Shown piece by piece: positions 17,209 through 27,206 of a stretch of 64,000 nt of DNA (the first letter of the stretch is position 1; the number at the start of each line of letters is the position of its first letter). This DNA comes from Flavobacteriales bacterium. GTDB taxonomy: Bacteria; Bacteroidota; Bacteroidia; Flavobacteriales_E; Vicingaceae. The notes beneath the pieces are model-generated. The model ran no database searches. It saw only the letters and a list, made by a program, of their open reading frames with translations, and was not told the DNA's origin. The stretch spans positions 1 to 64,000 of the forward strand of contig JABAZP010000006.1 of NCBI GenBank assembly GCA_018608405.1. The letters are read 5' to 3'. The position numbers and the translations under genes were made by a program.

Positions 17209-20010
17209 ATGCCGATACCCGTTAAAGAGTTAGATCCGAGAAGACACATTATTATTAAAGGTGCTCGGGTTCATAACCTTAAGAACATCAATGTTGCTAT
17301 TCCCAGAAATAAATTAGTGGTAATTACAGGACTTTCGGGCTCAGGAAAGTCATCGTTAGCTTTCAGCACCTTATATGCTGAAGGTCAGCGAAGGTATGTA
17401 GAAAGTTTGTCGTCTTATGCTCGGCAGTTTCTCGGTAAAGTAGAAAAGCCTGATGTAGATTATATTAAAGGAGTAGCACCGGCCATCGCAATTGAGCAAA
17501 AAGTGAATACAACAAATTCGCGTTCAACTGTTGGGACGACAACTGAGATATACGATTACTTAAAGTTGATGTATGCTCGAATTGGGAAAACGTACTCGCC
17601 AACTACAGGAAAAGAAGTAAGTAGAGACCAATTCGAAGATGTGGTGAACTTTATAATGGAACTTCCGCAAAAGGCAAGAGTCTACTTAATTGCACCCATA
17701 AATTTGAAAGCCATAAAAAGTTCTGAGAATAAGGTTCAACTTCTTTTACAACAAGGTTTTAGCAGAGCTATGGTGGAGGGAAAAGTCGAGATGTTGGAAG
17801 ACCTTATTCCGGATGAAAAGAAATTTGACTCTTTAGACATTATTGTAGATCGTTTTGTGATAAACGATGATATTGAAGACGAAGAAAGTAGAATCGGAGA
17901 TTCAGTTGAGACCACTTTTTATGAGGGGAAAAGTAATTGTATAGTTGGATACGAAGTAGAAGGGAAATTGAAATTGAAAAAATTCAATAACCTGTTTGAA
18001 GAAGATGGAAAGGAGTTTTTGGAACCAAGTGTACATCTTTTTAGTTTTAATAATCCGGTAGGAGCTTGCCCGAAGTGTGAAGGTTTTGGAAAGGTAATCG
18101 GTATCGATGAAGATGTAGTTATTCCAAACAAAGCTCTTTCGGTTTACCAAAATGCGATAGCCTGTTGGAAAGGTGAAAAGATGCAAGTTTGGAAAGACGA
18201 TTTAATTCGTAATGCAGAAAAGTTTGACTTTCCTATTCATAAGCCCATTTTTGAATTAACTGCAGAGCAATACGAAACTCTGTGGAGTGGGAATAAATAC
18301 TTCAAAGGTTTAGATGACTTTTTTGCCTATTTGAGTTCGAAAAGTTATAAGATTCATTTTCGGGTAATGTTGGCAAGGTATCGAGGTAGAACTGTATGTC
18401 CCGATTGCAAAGGCAACCGCTTAAGAAAGGAAACTAACTTTGTAAAAGTAGGTGATAAGTCAATTAATGACTTAGTAAGTATGTCTATGTATGATTTGGG
18501 TGCCTATTTTGACAATCTTAAACTCGACGAACATGATACTACTATCGTTAAGCGCTTGTTGGTAGAGATTAGGAATCGAATTAAGTATTTACAAGATGTA
18601 GGAGTAGGTTATTTAACCTTGAATAGGCCAGCCAATACGCTTTCAGGAGGTGAATCTCAACGAATTAACCTAGCTACTTCACTGGGCAGTAGTTTAGTGG
18701 GTTCTATGTATATTTTAGATGAGCCGAGCATAGGGCTCCATCCAAAAGATACTGAACGTTTGATTGTTATCTTAAAGTCACTGAGAGATTTGGGCAACAC
18801 GGTAATTGTAGTGGAGCACGATGAAGAAATTATTCGAGCGGCAGACGAGATCATTGATTTAGGTCCTGAAGCTGGAAGTCATGGCGGGCACTTGGTTTTT
18901 CAGGGAGATGCAAAAGCCCTCACAAAGGCAAATACGCTCACTTCAGATTATTTAAATCATGTAAAATCGGTTTCGGATAAAACGGAAATTCGAACATCTA
19001 ACAATTACATTGAAGTGTTTGGAGCACGAGAGAATAATCTAAAAGGAGTTGATTGTAAGTTTCCACTTAACGCAATGACCGTAGTTTCGGGTGTGAGTGG
19101 TTCAGGTAAGTCTTCCTTGATTAAGAAAATCGTTTATCCTTCGTTAATGAAGAAATTAGGCGGGTATGGTGAGAAAACAGGTGTTTACAAAGAAATAACC
19201 GGTGCCATAGATGTACTGAAAGACGTTCAATTTATAGACCAAAACCCAATTGGTAAGTCTTCCAGGTCAAATCCTGTTACCTATATAAAGGCGTACGATG
19301 AAATTCGAGCGCTCTACTCTTCCTTAGGCTTGTCAAAATCTAGAGGTTACAAACCTGCTCATTTCTCTTTTAACGTAGAAGGTGGGAGATGTGAAGTTTG
19401 TCAAGGAGAAGGAGAAATTACCGAAGAAATGCAGTTTATGGCAGACATTCACTTGGTTTGTGAAGAGTGCGAGGGAAAACGCTTTAAGGATGAGATTTTA
19501 GAAGTAAAATTTAAGGGTAAAAACATAGCTGACGTATTAGACATGACTGTCGAAGATGCTGTTGACTTTTTTAAATCATTTGAAGAAGATAGAAGCTCTT
19601 TAAAAGTAGGAGATAAGTTGGCACCCTTGTTAGAAGTTGGATTAGGTTATGTGAAGTTAGGTCAGGCTTCAGGAACTTTGAGTGGAGGAGAAGCCCAACG
19701 AATTAAATTGGCAAGTTACCTTGGTAAAGGAGGAACAAACAACCACACCCTTTTCATTTTTGATGAACCTACCACTGGATTGCATTTTCATGATATCTCT
19801 AAGTTATTGTATTCTTTTGATGCGCTTATTAATAAAGGTCATTCCTTACTGGTTATTGAGCACAATCCTGAAGTGATTAAACATGCAGATTGGGTAATTG
19901 ATTTAGGGCCAGAAGGTGGAGATCAGGGTGGAGAATTGGTGTTTCAAGGCACTGTAAAAGAAATGCTAAAAAGTAAAAAGTCAATTACTGCAAAGTATCT
20001 AACGGCTTAA
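17209..20010 (+). CDS. uvrA: Excinuclease ABC subunit A
   Basis: Damage-sensing ATPase of nucleotide excision repair; it loads UvrB at bulky lesions. The 933-residue protein has two ABC modules. Module one has Walker [10 protein letters not shown] (41-49), a first zinc site with CPKC and CPDC pairs, an LSGGESQR signature and LDEPSIGLH. Module two has GVSGSGKSS, a second zinc module (CEVCQGEG...CEEC), LSGGEAQR and FDEPTTGLH. All parts of canonical UvrA are present. Its last 12 bases overlap the end of the convergent CHU_C gene. Confidence 0.97.
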   Translation: MPIPVKELDPRRHIIIKGARVHNLKNINVAIPRNKLVVITGLSGSGKSSLAFSTLYAEGQRRYVESLSSYARQFLGKVEKPDVDYIKGVAPAIAIEQKVNTTNSRSTVGTTTEIYDYLKLMYARIGKTYSPTTGKEVSRDQFEDVVNFIMELPQKARVYLIAPINLKAIKSSENKVQLLLQQGFSRAMVEGKVEMLEDLIPDEKKFDSLDIIVDRFVINDDIEDEESRIGDSVETTFYEGKSNCIVGYEVEGKLKLKKFNNLFEEDGKEFLEPSVHLFSFNNPVGACPKCEGFGKVIGIDEDVVIPNKALSVYQNAIACWKGEKMQVWKDDLIRNAEKFDFPIHKPIFELTAEQYETLWSGNKYFKGLDDFFAYLSSKSYKIHFRVMLARYRGRTVCPDCKGNRLRKETNFVKVGDKSINDLVSMSMYDLGAYFDNLKLDEHDTTIVKRLLVEIRNRIKYLQDVGVGYLTLNRPANTLSGGESQRINLATSLGSSLVGSMYILDEPSIGLHPKDTERLIVILKSLRDLGNTVIVVEHDEEIIRAADEIIDLGPEAGSHGGHLVFQGDAKALTKANTLTSDYLNHVKSVSDKTEIRTSNNYIEVFGARENNLKGVDCKFPLNAMTVVSGVSGSGKSSLIKKIVYPSLMKKLGGYGEKTGVYKEITGAIDVLKDVQFIDQNPIGKSSRSNPVTYIKAYDEIRALYSSLGLSKSRGYKPAHFSFNVEGGRCEVCQGEGEITEEMQFMADIHLVCEECEGKRFKDEILEVKFKGKNIADVLDMTVEDAVDFFKSFEEDRSSLKVGDKLAPLLEVGLGYVKLGQASGTLSGGEAQRIKLASYLGKGGTNNHTLFIFDEPTTGLHFHDISKLLYSFDALINKGHSLLVIEHNPEVIKHADWVIDLGPEGGDQGGELVFQGTVKEMLKSKKSITAKYLTA

Positions 20011-21654
20011 AAGGACGCTGCCTTTTTTGATTTGTATTTTTTCGTTTAGCCCTTTGTACCTTAAAACATAAAAGTAAACCCCATCTTTCAATTTCCTGCC
20101 ATTATTGGTGCCATCCCACGCCCTTTTTTGCTGATTACTTTCAAAGACTTTAGTCCCCCACCTATTAAATATTTCTAATGAGTAGCTTTCTAGTTCACAG
20201 CTAATTCTTGAAATAAATTGATCGTTAATTAAGTCATTATTAGGAGTAAAGGCATTAGGGACAATAACTTCACATTCGCAATCTTTTGTTACTAATAGGG
20301 AATCCGTTAGACTGCCGCATGTGTTTGTTACTTGCACAAAGTATAGGCCGCTATCGCTAATGCTATAATTTCTGCCTGTAGCGCCATCTTGCCACAAATA
20401 GCTGGAGTTTTGCAGTGGGAGTTGATAATTCAACACCTCGTTATTACAAAGTGTTGCAGTTTCGGGTAAAAAGGAACTTCCCAAGCTGTCGAAAACCTCA
20501 ATTCGGATAGTGTCTCTATTGGTGCAGCCGCCAACTGTAAGCTCTAACCAATAATTGTTAGTCTCAAACACCTGCAACTTATTAACGGTTGAGCTGTCAC
20601 TCCAAAGGTAGGCCGCGTTTAAGTTAGATTGAGAAAGTGTGATGGTATCGCCTGCACACAAAGTAGTGTCTGGTCCGAGGTCAATTGAAGGAAGAGGGTT
20701 TACAGCAAGGGTAACGCTATCTCTAAAAATACAGCCATCGAGTAACGCCTCTAACCAATAAGTTCCCGCCGTATTCACAGAAATCGCAGTATCGTTTGAA
20801 CCCGTGTTCCATAAATAAGTGCTTTTGGAGTTAGAAAAGCTAGTACCAAAAAGCGTTCCTGTGCACACCGAAGTGTCTGGACCAAGGTTAATAATTGGTT
20901 GTTCTTTTATACTAAAGTTGAAGGTATCTCGCGAAGCACAACCGTTATCGGATATTTCCAACCAGTAAAGCCCACTTTGTTTGATTGTTTTAGTTGGAAT
21001 AGTACTGCTGTCGTTCCATAAAAAGGTTTGATTTGGAAAAGAACCAAAGTTAAAATTGATAGAATCTCCTGCACAAAGGGTGGTGTCGTTAGGAAAAAAC
21101 GGCTTGCTAAACATTTGTGACATTCTGAATTGAAGTATTCCGTAGTCGTCAGAATTACCTGCGCTATTATGTCTTACGGCTAATGGGTAGCCTTCTCCAC
21201 AAAATTCATAGCTGAAAATGTGACGGTTATTCTAAGGTGTACTTGTTTGGGGGTCATACCATGACTGTCCACTGTCTAATGATATTTCAAATCTTGGAGT
21301 TGGAAAAGCGATAATCGGAAATGTTTGTCCTGCACACCGTGTTCCTTCCGGTAAAGAGAAAAAGTATTCGATATCCGCGCCAACATTACCATTGATAGAG
21401 ACGTTTGGAGATGGGAATGTAGGGCTTGTTTCGATGAAACCACAAGGATTAGTCCAAAAGGAGGCATTCCAAATACTATAAGTGCCTTCAACTTCTAAAG
21501 TATACTTACCACCGAGGATAAGATCATTAATGCTATAAACTTCTTCAACAGATGTATCGTCGGGATTGTTGGTGTCAAAAAACAAGGTATCTTGAGCTGA
21601 AAGACAAATACTAGAGTTAACTAATAGTAAAATGCTCGCAACTTTTAGTTTCAT
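19999..21654 (-). pseudogene. CHU_C (gliding-type C-terminal domain) surface protein with in-frame stop
   Basis: One frame runs from ATG 21654 (signal peptide MKLKVASILLLVNSSICLSAQ) to TAG 20001. It is interrupted once, at codon 141 (TAG, 21234-21232). Sequence on both sides is coherent: ...SWYDPQTSTP, stop, NNRHIFSYEFCGEGYPLAV... The second part holds four Ig-like repeats of about 65 residues with the pattern DTtLCAGD...YLWndgS...G.YWLE...GC..RDt. It ends in a CHU_C/T9SS type B domain (VPNAFTPNNDLINDQF, IFNRWGTKVFES, AWDGTNNGRKLKDGVYFYVL). Unbroken it would be about 551 residues. The start overlaps the MscS-gene stop (ATGA), so it is the last gene of the envelope operon. Confidence 0.8.
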
Positions 21655-22907
21655 TTTAGGACCTTCTTAAAATCAGCACCACTAGGGCTTTGAAATAATG
21701 ATAATTCAAACTGAGAAATCACAGCTAAAATGTGGTCAAAAATATCCGATTGAATACCTTCGTAATTCACCCATTCGATGTCTTTGCTAAAAGCATAAAT
21801 CTGTAAAGGAATTCCATTTATGGTTGGGTCTAATTGACGAACCAATACAGTAAGATCTTGATTTATTTTTGGGTGCTTTTTCAAATAACTGACTAAATAT
21901 GCTCTAAATGTTCCAATATTGGTGATCCGTCTGCCATTTGAAACCATAGCAGTATCTATTTTATTCTCTTCGTTATACTTCTTAACTTCAAGTTCTTTAT
22001 TCACTATATAATCATGCAGCAAGTGTATTTTTTTAAAGCGATCAATTAATTCTTGGTCAGCGAATTTTATGGTGCTTTGGTTGATAAAAATGGAGCGGGC
22101 TATTCTTCTAGAACCTGTTTCTTGCATTCCTCTCCAATTCTTGAATGAATCTGAGATGAGAGAATAGGTGGGAACGGTAGTAATGGTTTTGTCCCAATTA
22201 CGAACCTTAACGGTTGTTAGATTGATTTCGATAACATCTCCGTCTGCTCCGAACTTCTCCATACTAATCCAGTCTCCCACTCGAATCATATCGTTGGCAG
22301 AGAGTTGAATACTGCCAATAAAACCGAGCAGAGTATCTTTAAAAACTAAGATGACAACTGCTGTCATGGCACCAAAGGCACCAAAGAAATAGCCAATTGA
22401 AGTTTTAGCTAGAATAGATAGAATCAGCAAGAATAGGATGATAGAAATAATGATCTTCACTAACTGCAAATAGCTGTCTAATGGCTTGTCTTTGAATGAA
22501 TCTATTCTACTGACAATTGTTTTTACAACATTTAAGAATCTAAAAAGTAAGACCGCAAGAACGATTATGACTACTACCTTGTTTAGCCGTTCAAGATAAT
22601 CAACCCACACAAAACTTTGGTCTAAAATTTCAGGTATAATGTAAAACACAAAGAGCACTGGAATTAAGTGAGCTATGGCATAGAAAACTTTGTGTTCTAC
22701 CAACAGGTCGTCCCAATCAGTTTTACTTTTTCTAACCAATCGAACAAATATGCTAAACAATAAGTAACGTACAATTCGATCAATTAAGTAAGCAACGACA
22801 AGCGCAGTGAGGACAAGGCTCATTTTTGTAATGAAATGAGACCAAAACTCCGTTGCACCGAGAAGCATTAGTTTTTCAATAAATAGGTCTTTAATTAAAT
22901 GTATCAT
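21651..22907 (-). CDS. Mechanosensitive channel, MscS family (YbdG-like)
   Basis: Inner-membrane channel of 418 residues expected to gate on membrane tension. Five hydrophobic segments lie in the first 190 residues. They are followed by the MscS core (IRVGDWISMEKFGADGDVIEINLTTVKVRNWDKT), which forms the beta domain, then a cytosolic C-terminal domain. Length and the small N-terminal domain resemble E. coli YbdG rather than MscS itself. It shares ATGA overlaps with the gene on each side, so it is translationally coupled within the operon. Confidence 0.88.
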   Translation of the reverse strand: MIHLIKDLFIEKLMLLGATEFWSHFITKMSLVLTALVVAYLIDRIVRYLLFSIFVRLVRKSKTDWDDLLVEHKVFYAIAHLIPVLFVFYIIPEILDQSFVWVDYLERLNKVVVIIVLAVLLFRFLNVVKTIVSRIDSFKDKPLDSYLQLVKIIISIILFLLILSILAKTSIGYFFGAFGAMTAVVILVFKDTLLGFIGSIQLSANDMIRVGDWISMEKFGADGDVIEINLTTVKVRNWDKTITTVPTYSLISDSFKNWRGMQETGSRRIARSIFINQSTIKFADQELIDRFKKIHLLHDYIVNKELEVKKYNEENKIDTAMVSNGRRITNIGTFRAYLVSYLKKHPKINQDLTVLVRQLDPTINGIPLQIYAFSKDIEWVNYEGIQSDIFDHILAVISQFELSLFQSPSGADFKKVLK

Positions 22908-23632
22908 CTTTTTCTACTGAATTTTCGTTCTGGGTTTTCATGAAAGAAATACCTCAAATCAACGGTTAAATAGTTGCCTAGGATGTCAAACGAAGATTGT
23001 TTGACTATTTGTTGGTTGTCATCTACAATACCAACTTTAGCAGTAGTTATGTTGGTAAATGGTCTTTTGTATGAAAAACCCAAGTAGAAATATCCATCTT
23101 TTTCAGTTCTATACTCAAAGCCTAAATTGGCTAAAAGCGAGGGCAATACCCAATAGGTGCGAAAGGAGCGATGATAGTATTGTGGATTGCCAGAGTCCCA
23201 ATCAGAAGGCAGAAAATCGGCAGCTAATCCGAATGAGGTATTCAAGAAAAGTTGTCTACCTAATTGAATGTAGATTAGACCTGTTACCGGTATTTCATAA
23301 ATTACGTAGCTAAATTCATCATCAATCTCAAGGATTGAAAGGTCATCGGTTATTCTTAAATCAAAGCTCTTTCTTGTATAATTGATTCCCGTTTCCAGCG
23401 AAATCTGTTTTGTAAAACCTTTTCTAATTACCATTCCAAATGCATATCCGATTTTGGGAGTGATGGTGTAATTTATGTCTTCAATTTCTTGATTTTGAGG
23501 TCCCGTGTTGATGATGGAGGAGCTTAGAATAGGTTTGAGTTGAATTCCAATGGTGGTGACTCTTTCCTGCGCAAAAGTAGATGATGCTAGGAATAGCGAA
23601 AAGGCACAAATTAGTACACAGGGTAATCTCAT
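22904..23632 (-). CDS. Outer-membrane beta-barrel protein (porin-like)
   Basis: A 242-residue protein with a signal peptide (residues 1-22, ending STFAQ) and a PorT/OMP_b-brl-like body: alternating strands such as SLETGINYTRKSFDL and YFYLGFSYKRPF, ending in an aromatic strand before a basic tail. Function is unknown. Its stop overlaps the start of the channel gene (ATGA), and 28 bases separate it from the small membrane-protein gene upstream. Confidence 0.75.
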   Translation of the reverse strand: MRLPCVLICAFSLFLASSTFAQERVTTIGIQLKPILSSSIINTGPQNQEIEDINYTITPKIGYAFGMVIRKGFTKQISLETGINYTRKSFDLRITDDLSILEIDDEFSYVIYEIPVTGLIYIQLGRQLFLNTSFGLAADFLPSDWDSGNPQYYHRSFRTYWVLPSLLANLGFEYRTEKDGYFYLGFSYKRPFTNITTAKVGIVDDNQQIVKQSSFDILGNYLTVDLRYFFHENPERKFSRKR

Positions 23633-23660
23633 TTCGCGAAGTTACTGTTAAATCATTAAA

Positions 23661-23990
23661 CTAATCAGAAAGGAGGGCTCCTGCTATAGCTAGCCCAAGG
23701 ACTAATATTGAAATGGTTATTATAAGTAAACGGAAAAATAAATCTGGAATAAACTTCTTTCTAAATTTGCCAATGGTTAAATAATTGAGTCGTTTTGCTT
23801 CGTTAAAATGAGTGATGTGAATTCCATAATAAATTCTTTGATCTCCTTCTAGGTCCACCTGTTTTTCAAATTCAATAGAGTGCTCATTTAAAAGCCCTTC
23901 AAAGTGGAAGGCATGATCGGTATTACTGTAAAAGAAAACTTTTAAATTTCTATTCGTTGGGTGTTCCTGAAAATTGATTGTTGAAATCAT
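23661..23990 (-). CDS. Small membrane-anchored protein, unknown function
   Basis: A 109-residue protein. The first 80 residues resemble DUF2007-like ferredoxin-fold modules (LKVFFYSNTDHAFHFEGLLNE...GIEFEKQ-type layout) and one membrane helix sits at the C-terminus (about 86-108). No signal peptide is seen, so the N-terminal part is probably cytosolic. It overlaps the end of the M23 peptidase gene by 4 bases. The role is unknown; the linkage implies an envelope function. Confidence 0.7.
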   Translation of the reverse strand: MISTINFQEHPTNRNLKVFFYSNTDHAFHFEGLLNEHSIEFEKQVDLEGDQRIYYGIHITHFNEAKRLNYLTIGKFRKKFIPDLFFRLLIITISILVLGLAIAGALLSD

Positions 23991-25015
23991 TGACTATTTA
24001 CCATTAATTTTTGACCGATTTGAAGAGGTCTATTTCTTTTAATACCATTGATATTACATAATTTATCAATACTTGTGCCGTAAACATTTGCAATCTTGTA
24101 TAAACTTTCACCACTTTTTACAGTATGGAAGTGAAGACCTTCGGGCACTGCAGCATAGCTGTATTTTGTTTTGATGAGTTTAATGTTGCTTGATTTTAAG
24201 TTGTTATTATTAAAATCAATAATACTCCTTGGGTTTAAAGGACTTCCTTTATACCGAACTTCAAAATGAAGGTGACTACCTGTCGATCTTCCTGAGCTAC
24301 CACCCAAACCAATCACTTGACCTGCCTCCACTATATCTCCAGTTTTAACCTTGAAACGATGCAAGTGGGCGTATAATGTCTCCAATCCGTTGTAGTGCCT
24401 AATAATTACTACTCTTCCATATCCGTTATGATTTCTAGCAACCCTTACCATTCCATCAAACGTCGCAATAACAGGGTCCCAAACTTGTAAATCTATATCA
24501 ATACCATTGTGAGATCTTCCGTCGCGCCAGCCAAAGTTTGATGTTATTAAACCTCTGAAGGGGTTATAAAATCTACATTCATTTGCGGTGTCTTCTAAAA
24601 CTAGCTTTCTGCTCTGTCCTTGTTTTAAATCACTTGCTCCATGATTGAACAGTTGGTAAGTATCCCATTTGTCATACATGGAGTTAGAGGGATAAATACT
24701 TGAATCATAGAATCCGGTTAGGGAAATGTAAATGTCCTCTTCTAAGCGTTTGTTTTCTGCATAATCACTGAGCCCTTGAAGAATAGCATCTGAAACTGAA
24801 TTTAATTCCAACAATGAATCAATAAGCGCTATAATTTGCTCACCATTTAAATGGTTAAAATTATGTTTGTTGGGGTTTTGTTCCGTAGTAACAACAATGG
24901 CGGGAACCAATCTTTTAATCTTATTAGAATCCTGCGCAAACAATAAATTTGAACCTAAGAGTAAAAATGTCAATAAAATGTACCTCAATGAGGGTAATTT
25001 AATTATCTCCATCAA
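23987..25015 (-). CDS. M23 family metallopeptidase with LysM domain
   Basis: Exported peptidoglycan hydrolase candidate of 342 residues. A signal peptide (about 1-28) is followed by the LytM/M23 domain (about 155-260) with the zinc ligands SHNGIDID and HLHFEVRY. A C-terminal LysM module (about 293-340, TVKSGESLYKIANVYGTS) should bind glycan strands. Both the HxxxD and HxH motifs are intact, so it is probably active and not an EnvC-type activator. It overlaps the AIM24-family gene by 17 bases. Confidence 0.92.
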   Translation of the reverse strand: MMEIIKLPSLRYILLTFLLLGSNLLFAQDSNKIKRLVPAIVVTTEQNPNKHNFNHLNGEQIIALIDSLLELNSVSDAILQGLSDYAENKRLEEDIYISLTGFYDSSIYPSNSMYDKWDTYQLFNHGASDLKQGQSRKLVLEDTANECRFYNPFRGLITSNFGWRDGRSHNGIDIDLQVWDPVIATFDGMVRVARNHNGYGRVVIIRHYNGLETLYAHLHRFKVKTGDIVEAGQVIGLGGSSGRSTGSHLHFEVRYKGSPLNPRSIIDFNNNNLKSSNIKLIKTKYSYAAVPEGLHFHTVKSGESLYKIANVYGTSIDKLCNINGIKRNRPLQIGQKLMVNSQ

Positions 25016-25799
25016 TTAAATCACCTAAACCACCTAAAATACTTCCTTCGCCTGTTCGCTTGCCTCCGGTTCTTGGCATGTTAGCATATATACGATCAGC
25101 TAGTCTGCTAAAAGGCATGGATTGAATCCAAACTTCGCCCGGGCCTTGAAGAGTTGCAATGAATAAACCTTCCCCGCCAAATAGTGAATTCTTAATTCCT
25201 TTTTGAAGTCGAATATCGTAGTTTACACTTGTACTTAGTGCTACCAAACATCCAGTGTCAACATTAAGTGTCTCTCCATGGCTTAAGGTTTTTTTAACAA
25301 CGGTGCCACCGGCATGTAGAAACGCCTTTCCATTACCTTCTAGTTTTTGCATAATAAATCCTTCACCTCCAAAAAATCCTACTCCTAATTTTCTTTGAAA
25401 TTCTATTCCTACTGAAACTCCTTTTGCGGCGCAAAGAAAAGCTTCTTTTTGACAAATTATTTTACCACCAAATTGAGTTAGATTCATTGGAATTATTTTC
25501 CCCGGGTAGGGCGCTGCGAAGGTAACCTTCGCTTTATTATGACCTCTTTGAGTGTATGTTGTCATGAATAAACTTTCACCGGTAAGAACTCGCTTTCCCG
25601 CCGAAAATATTTTCCCAAAAATACTTTCGTCTTGCTTTGATCCATCCCCTAAAATGGTATTCATTTCTATGTTATGGTCCATCATCATCATACTGCCTGC
25701 TTCGGCAATTACAGTTTCGTTAGGATCAAGTTCTACTTCAACACATTGAAGATCGTCTCCAAAGATTGCGTAGTCAATTTCATGTGCGCTCATGTTCAA
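24999..25799 (-). CDS. TIGR00266/AIM24 family protein
   Basis: A 266-residue all-beta protein of the AIM24 family (TIGR00266), with glycine-rich strands such as FFGGEGFIMQKLEGNGKAFLHAGG and LFGGEGLFIATLQGPGEVWIQ. There is no signal peptide, so it is probably cytosolic or membrane-associated. The biochemical role is unsettled; the yeast homologue supports mitochondrial inner-membrane organisation. It is the first gene of the six-gene minus-strand envelope operon. Confidence 0.88.
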   Translation of the reverse strand: MNMSAHEIDYAIFGDDLQCVEVELDPNETVIAEAGSMMMMDHNIEMNTILGDGSKQDESIFGKIFSAGKRVLTGESLFMTTYTQRGHNKAKVTFAAPYPGKIIPMNLTQFGGKIICQKEAFLCAAKGVSVGIEFQRKLGVGFFGGEGFIMQKLEGNGKAFLHAGGTVVKKTLSHGETLNVDTGCLVALSTSVNYDIRLQKGIKNSLFGGEGLFIATLQGPGEVWIQSMPFSRLADRIYANMPRTGGKRTGEGSILGGLGDLIDGDN

Positions 25800-25811
25800 A
25801 AGATTAGTTAA

Positions 25812-25843
25812 TTGTAAAAAAACGAAAAAATGTTATATCTTAG
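25812..25843 (+). promoter_or_regulatory. Candidate promoter of the SRPBCC/GyrI gene
   Basis: TTG at 25812-25814 is followed 21 bases later by TATCTTAG (25836-25843), a one-mismatch version of the TAnnTTTG -7 box. It lies 34 bases before the chosen ATG at 25878, and overlaps the coordinates of a longer but less likely ATG reading at 25830. Confidence 0.4.
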
Positions 25844-25877
25844 GCTAGGTTTTAGACAAACAACTAAACTAAAAGGT

Positions 25878-26882
25878 ATGAAATTTTTGAAATGGTTATT
25901 GATCATAATTGTATTAATTATTGCTATTGTAGTGATTTACGGAGCAACACAACCTTCACAAATGACTGTGGAAGAGTCAATCGTAATAACTGCTCCCGCA
26001 AGCAAAGTGTTTGAAGAGATAAGGGATTTTAAGGCTTGGGATGAGTGGTCAGCTTGGAGTAAAATGGACACTGTAATGGAGCAGTCTTATGAAGGAGAAA
26101 TGGGAAAAGTGGGTTATAAAAACTCCTGGAAAAGTGACAACCCAATGGTCGGAGTAGGTAGTCAGGAAGTTGTGGAAATTAGAGAGGATGAGTATATGAA
26201 GACGAAAATGCTATTCAATGGCAGTGCGGACGAGAATTTCGCATCTTTTACATTGACTGAAAATGATGGCAATACAACTGTTGTTTGGGATATGTTGGGA
26301 GCAGAAACTCCATTTTATGCTAGAATTATGAATACCATTTTCAAGCCTATGATTATTCAAAGTTATAAATCAAGCTTAAAAGACTTAAAATTAATTGTTG
26401 AAAGTAAGCCCAAGGCAATACCAAACCCTTTAAATCTAGAAATAGTAGATGTAGAAGCAATGTCTATTATATCTATTAAGGATTCGTGTTCTGTTGAGGA
26501 AATGTCAGGAAAAATGACAGAGATATATACTGAGTTGGGAATCTTTATGGGCACCAATGGAATTCAAGCTAGCGGTAATTCTCTATCAATGTATTATACA
26601 TATTCACCTGAAAAAGTTGTTTTTGAGCCTGCCTTTCCTGTTAATCAGGAAGTAACTGGAGTAGGAAGAGTAAAGGTGAGTGAGATGCATGGAGGTAAAG
26701 CAATTAAAGCCATTTATCGGGGAGATTATTCGGGGCTAGAAGAGGTTCATGTTGGAATTGATGAGTATGCTCAGTTGTCCAATATTGAATTAGCAGATTA
26801 TTGCTGGGAAGTTTATTTAAATCAACCAGGTGAAGTAGGGAATGACGAACTCGAAACTCATGTATACTATCGTGTAAAATAG
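25878..26882 (+). CDS. Membrane-anchored SRPBCC + GyrI-like domain protein
   Basis: A 334-residue protein. An N-terminal membrane anchor (MKFLKWLLIIIVLIIAIVVI) is followed by an SRPBCC/polyketide-cyclase-type lipid-binding fold (about 35-170, ITAPASKVFEEIRDFKAWDEWSAW) and a GyrI-like small-molecule-binding domain (about 185-334). This pairing is common in Bacteroidota with no defined ligand. ATG 25878 is chosen because it begins the anchor and follows a promoter candidate; an ATG at 25830 adds an implausible basic leader. Confidence 0.82.
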   Translation: MKFLKWLLIIIVLIIAIVVIYGATQPSQMTVEESIVITAPASKVFEEIRDFKAWDEWSAWSKMDTVMEQSYEGEMGKVGYKNSWKSDNPMVGVGSQEVVEIREDEYMKTKMLFNGSADENFASFTLTENDGNTTVVWDMLGAETPFYARIMNTIFKPMIIQSYKSSLKDLKLIVESKPKAIPNPLNLEIVDVEAMSIISIKDSCSVEEMSGKMTEIYTELGIFMGTNGIQASGNSLSMYYTYSPEKVVFEPAFPVNQEVTGVGRVKVSEMHGGKAIKAIYRGDYSGLEEVHVGIDEYAQLSNIELADYCWEVYLNQPGEVGNDELETHVYYRVK

Positions 26883-27037
26883 AAAACGAGAATAACTATT
26901 GTCAAATTAGTTTCAAATGAAAGGTTGGCATATAAGGGTATGTATTGCCCAATAGATGCGGTAACAAGAAAGGGGATTGGCCTTTAATTTTTATTTTATT
27001 TTTTGAATTAGTAGGACATCATATCAAACCATTTTTT

Positions 27038-27045
27038 TATATTTG
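27038..27045 (+). promoter_or_regulatory. Candidate -7 box of tRNA-His
   Basis: TATATTTG fits the TAnnTTTG consensus and lies about 46 bases upstream of the mature tRNA 5' end. No TTG is found at standard spacing. Confidence 0.35.
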
Positions 27046-27090
27046 CACTCTGAAATTTTTTCGGATTGTTGCATATTTATTGCAGAACAT

Positions 27091-27165
27091 GGTGGTTGTA
27101 GCTCAGTTGGTTAGAGCACTGGTTTGTGGTGCCGGGGGTCGTGGGTTCGAATCCCATCATCCACC
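27091..27165 (+). tRNA. tRNA-His (GTG anticodon)
   Basis: A cloverleaf folds from the sequence: the D-arm GCTC...GAGC, an anticodon stem CTGGT/GCCGG around loop TTGTGGT (anticodon GTG) and the T-arm GTGGG TTCGAAT CCCAT. The extra 5' G (27091) opposite discriminator C73 (27165) is the histidine identity element. CCA is not encoded (CA then TT follow). Acceptor pair 5-68 is U-U, a mismatch in an otherwise good stem. Confidence 0.93.
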
Positions 27166-27176
27166 CATTAAAATGG

Positions 27177-27206
27177 AAACCAAGTCTATATAGACTTGGT
27201 TTTTTT
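27177..27206 (+). terminator. Terminator of the tRNA-His gene
   Basis: A perfect 26-base palindrome at 27177-27202 (AAACCAAGTCTAT and its complement) is followed by more T, 9 bases after the tRNA 3' end. Confidence 0.85.

Noticed and set aside
20146-21120. Repeats in the CHU_C gene considered as a DNA repeat array
   Set aside because: They are degenerate Ig-like protein repeats, visible at amino-acid level only.
26945-27193. Open frame of about 80 codons running across the tRNA-His gene
   Set aside because: It reads through a clear cloverleaf; the frame is incidental.
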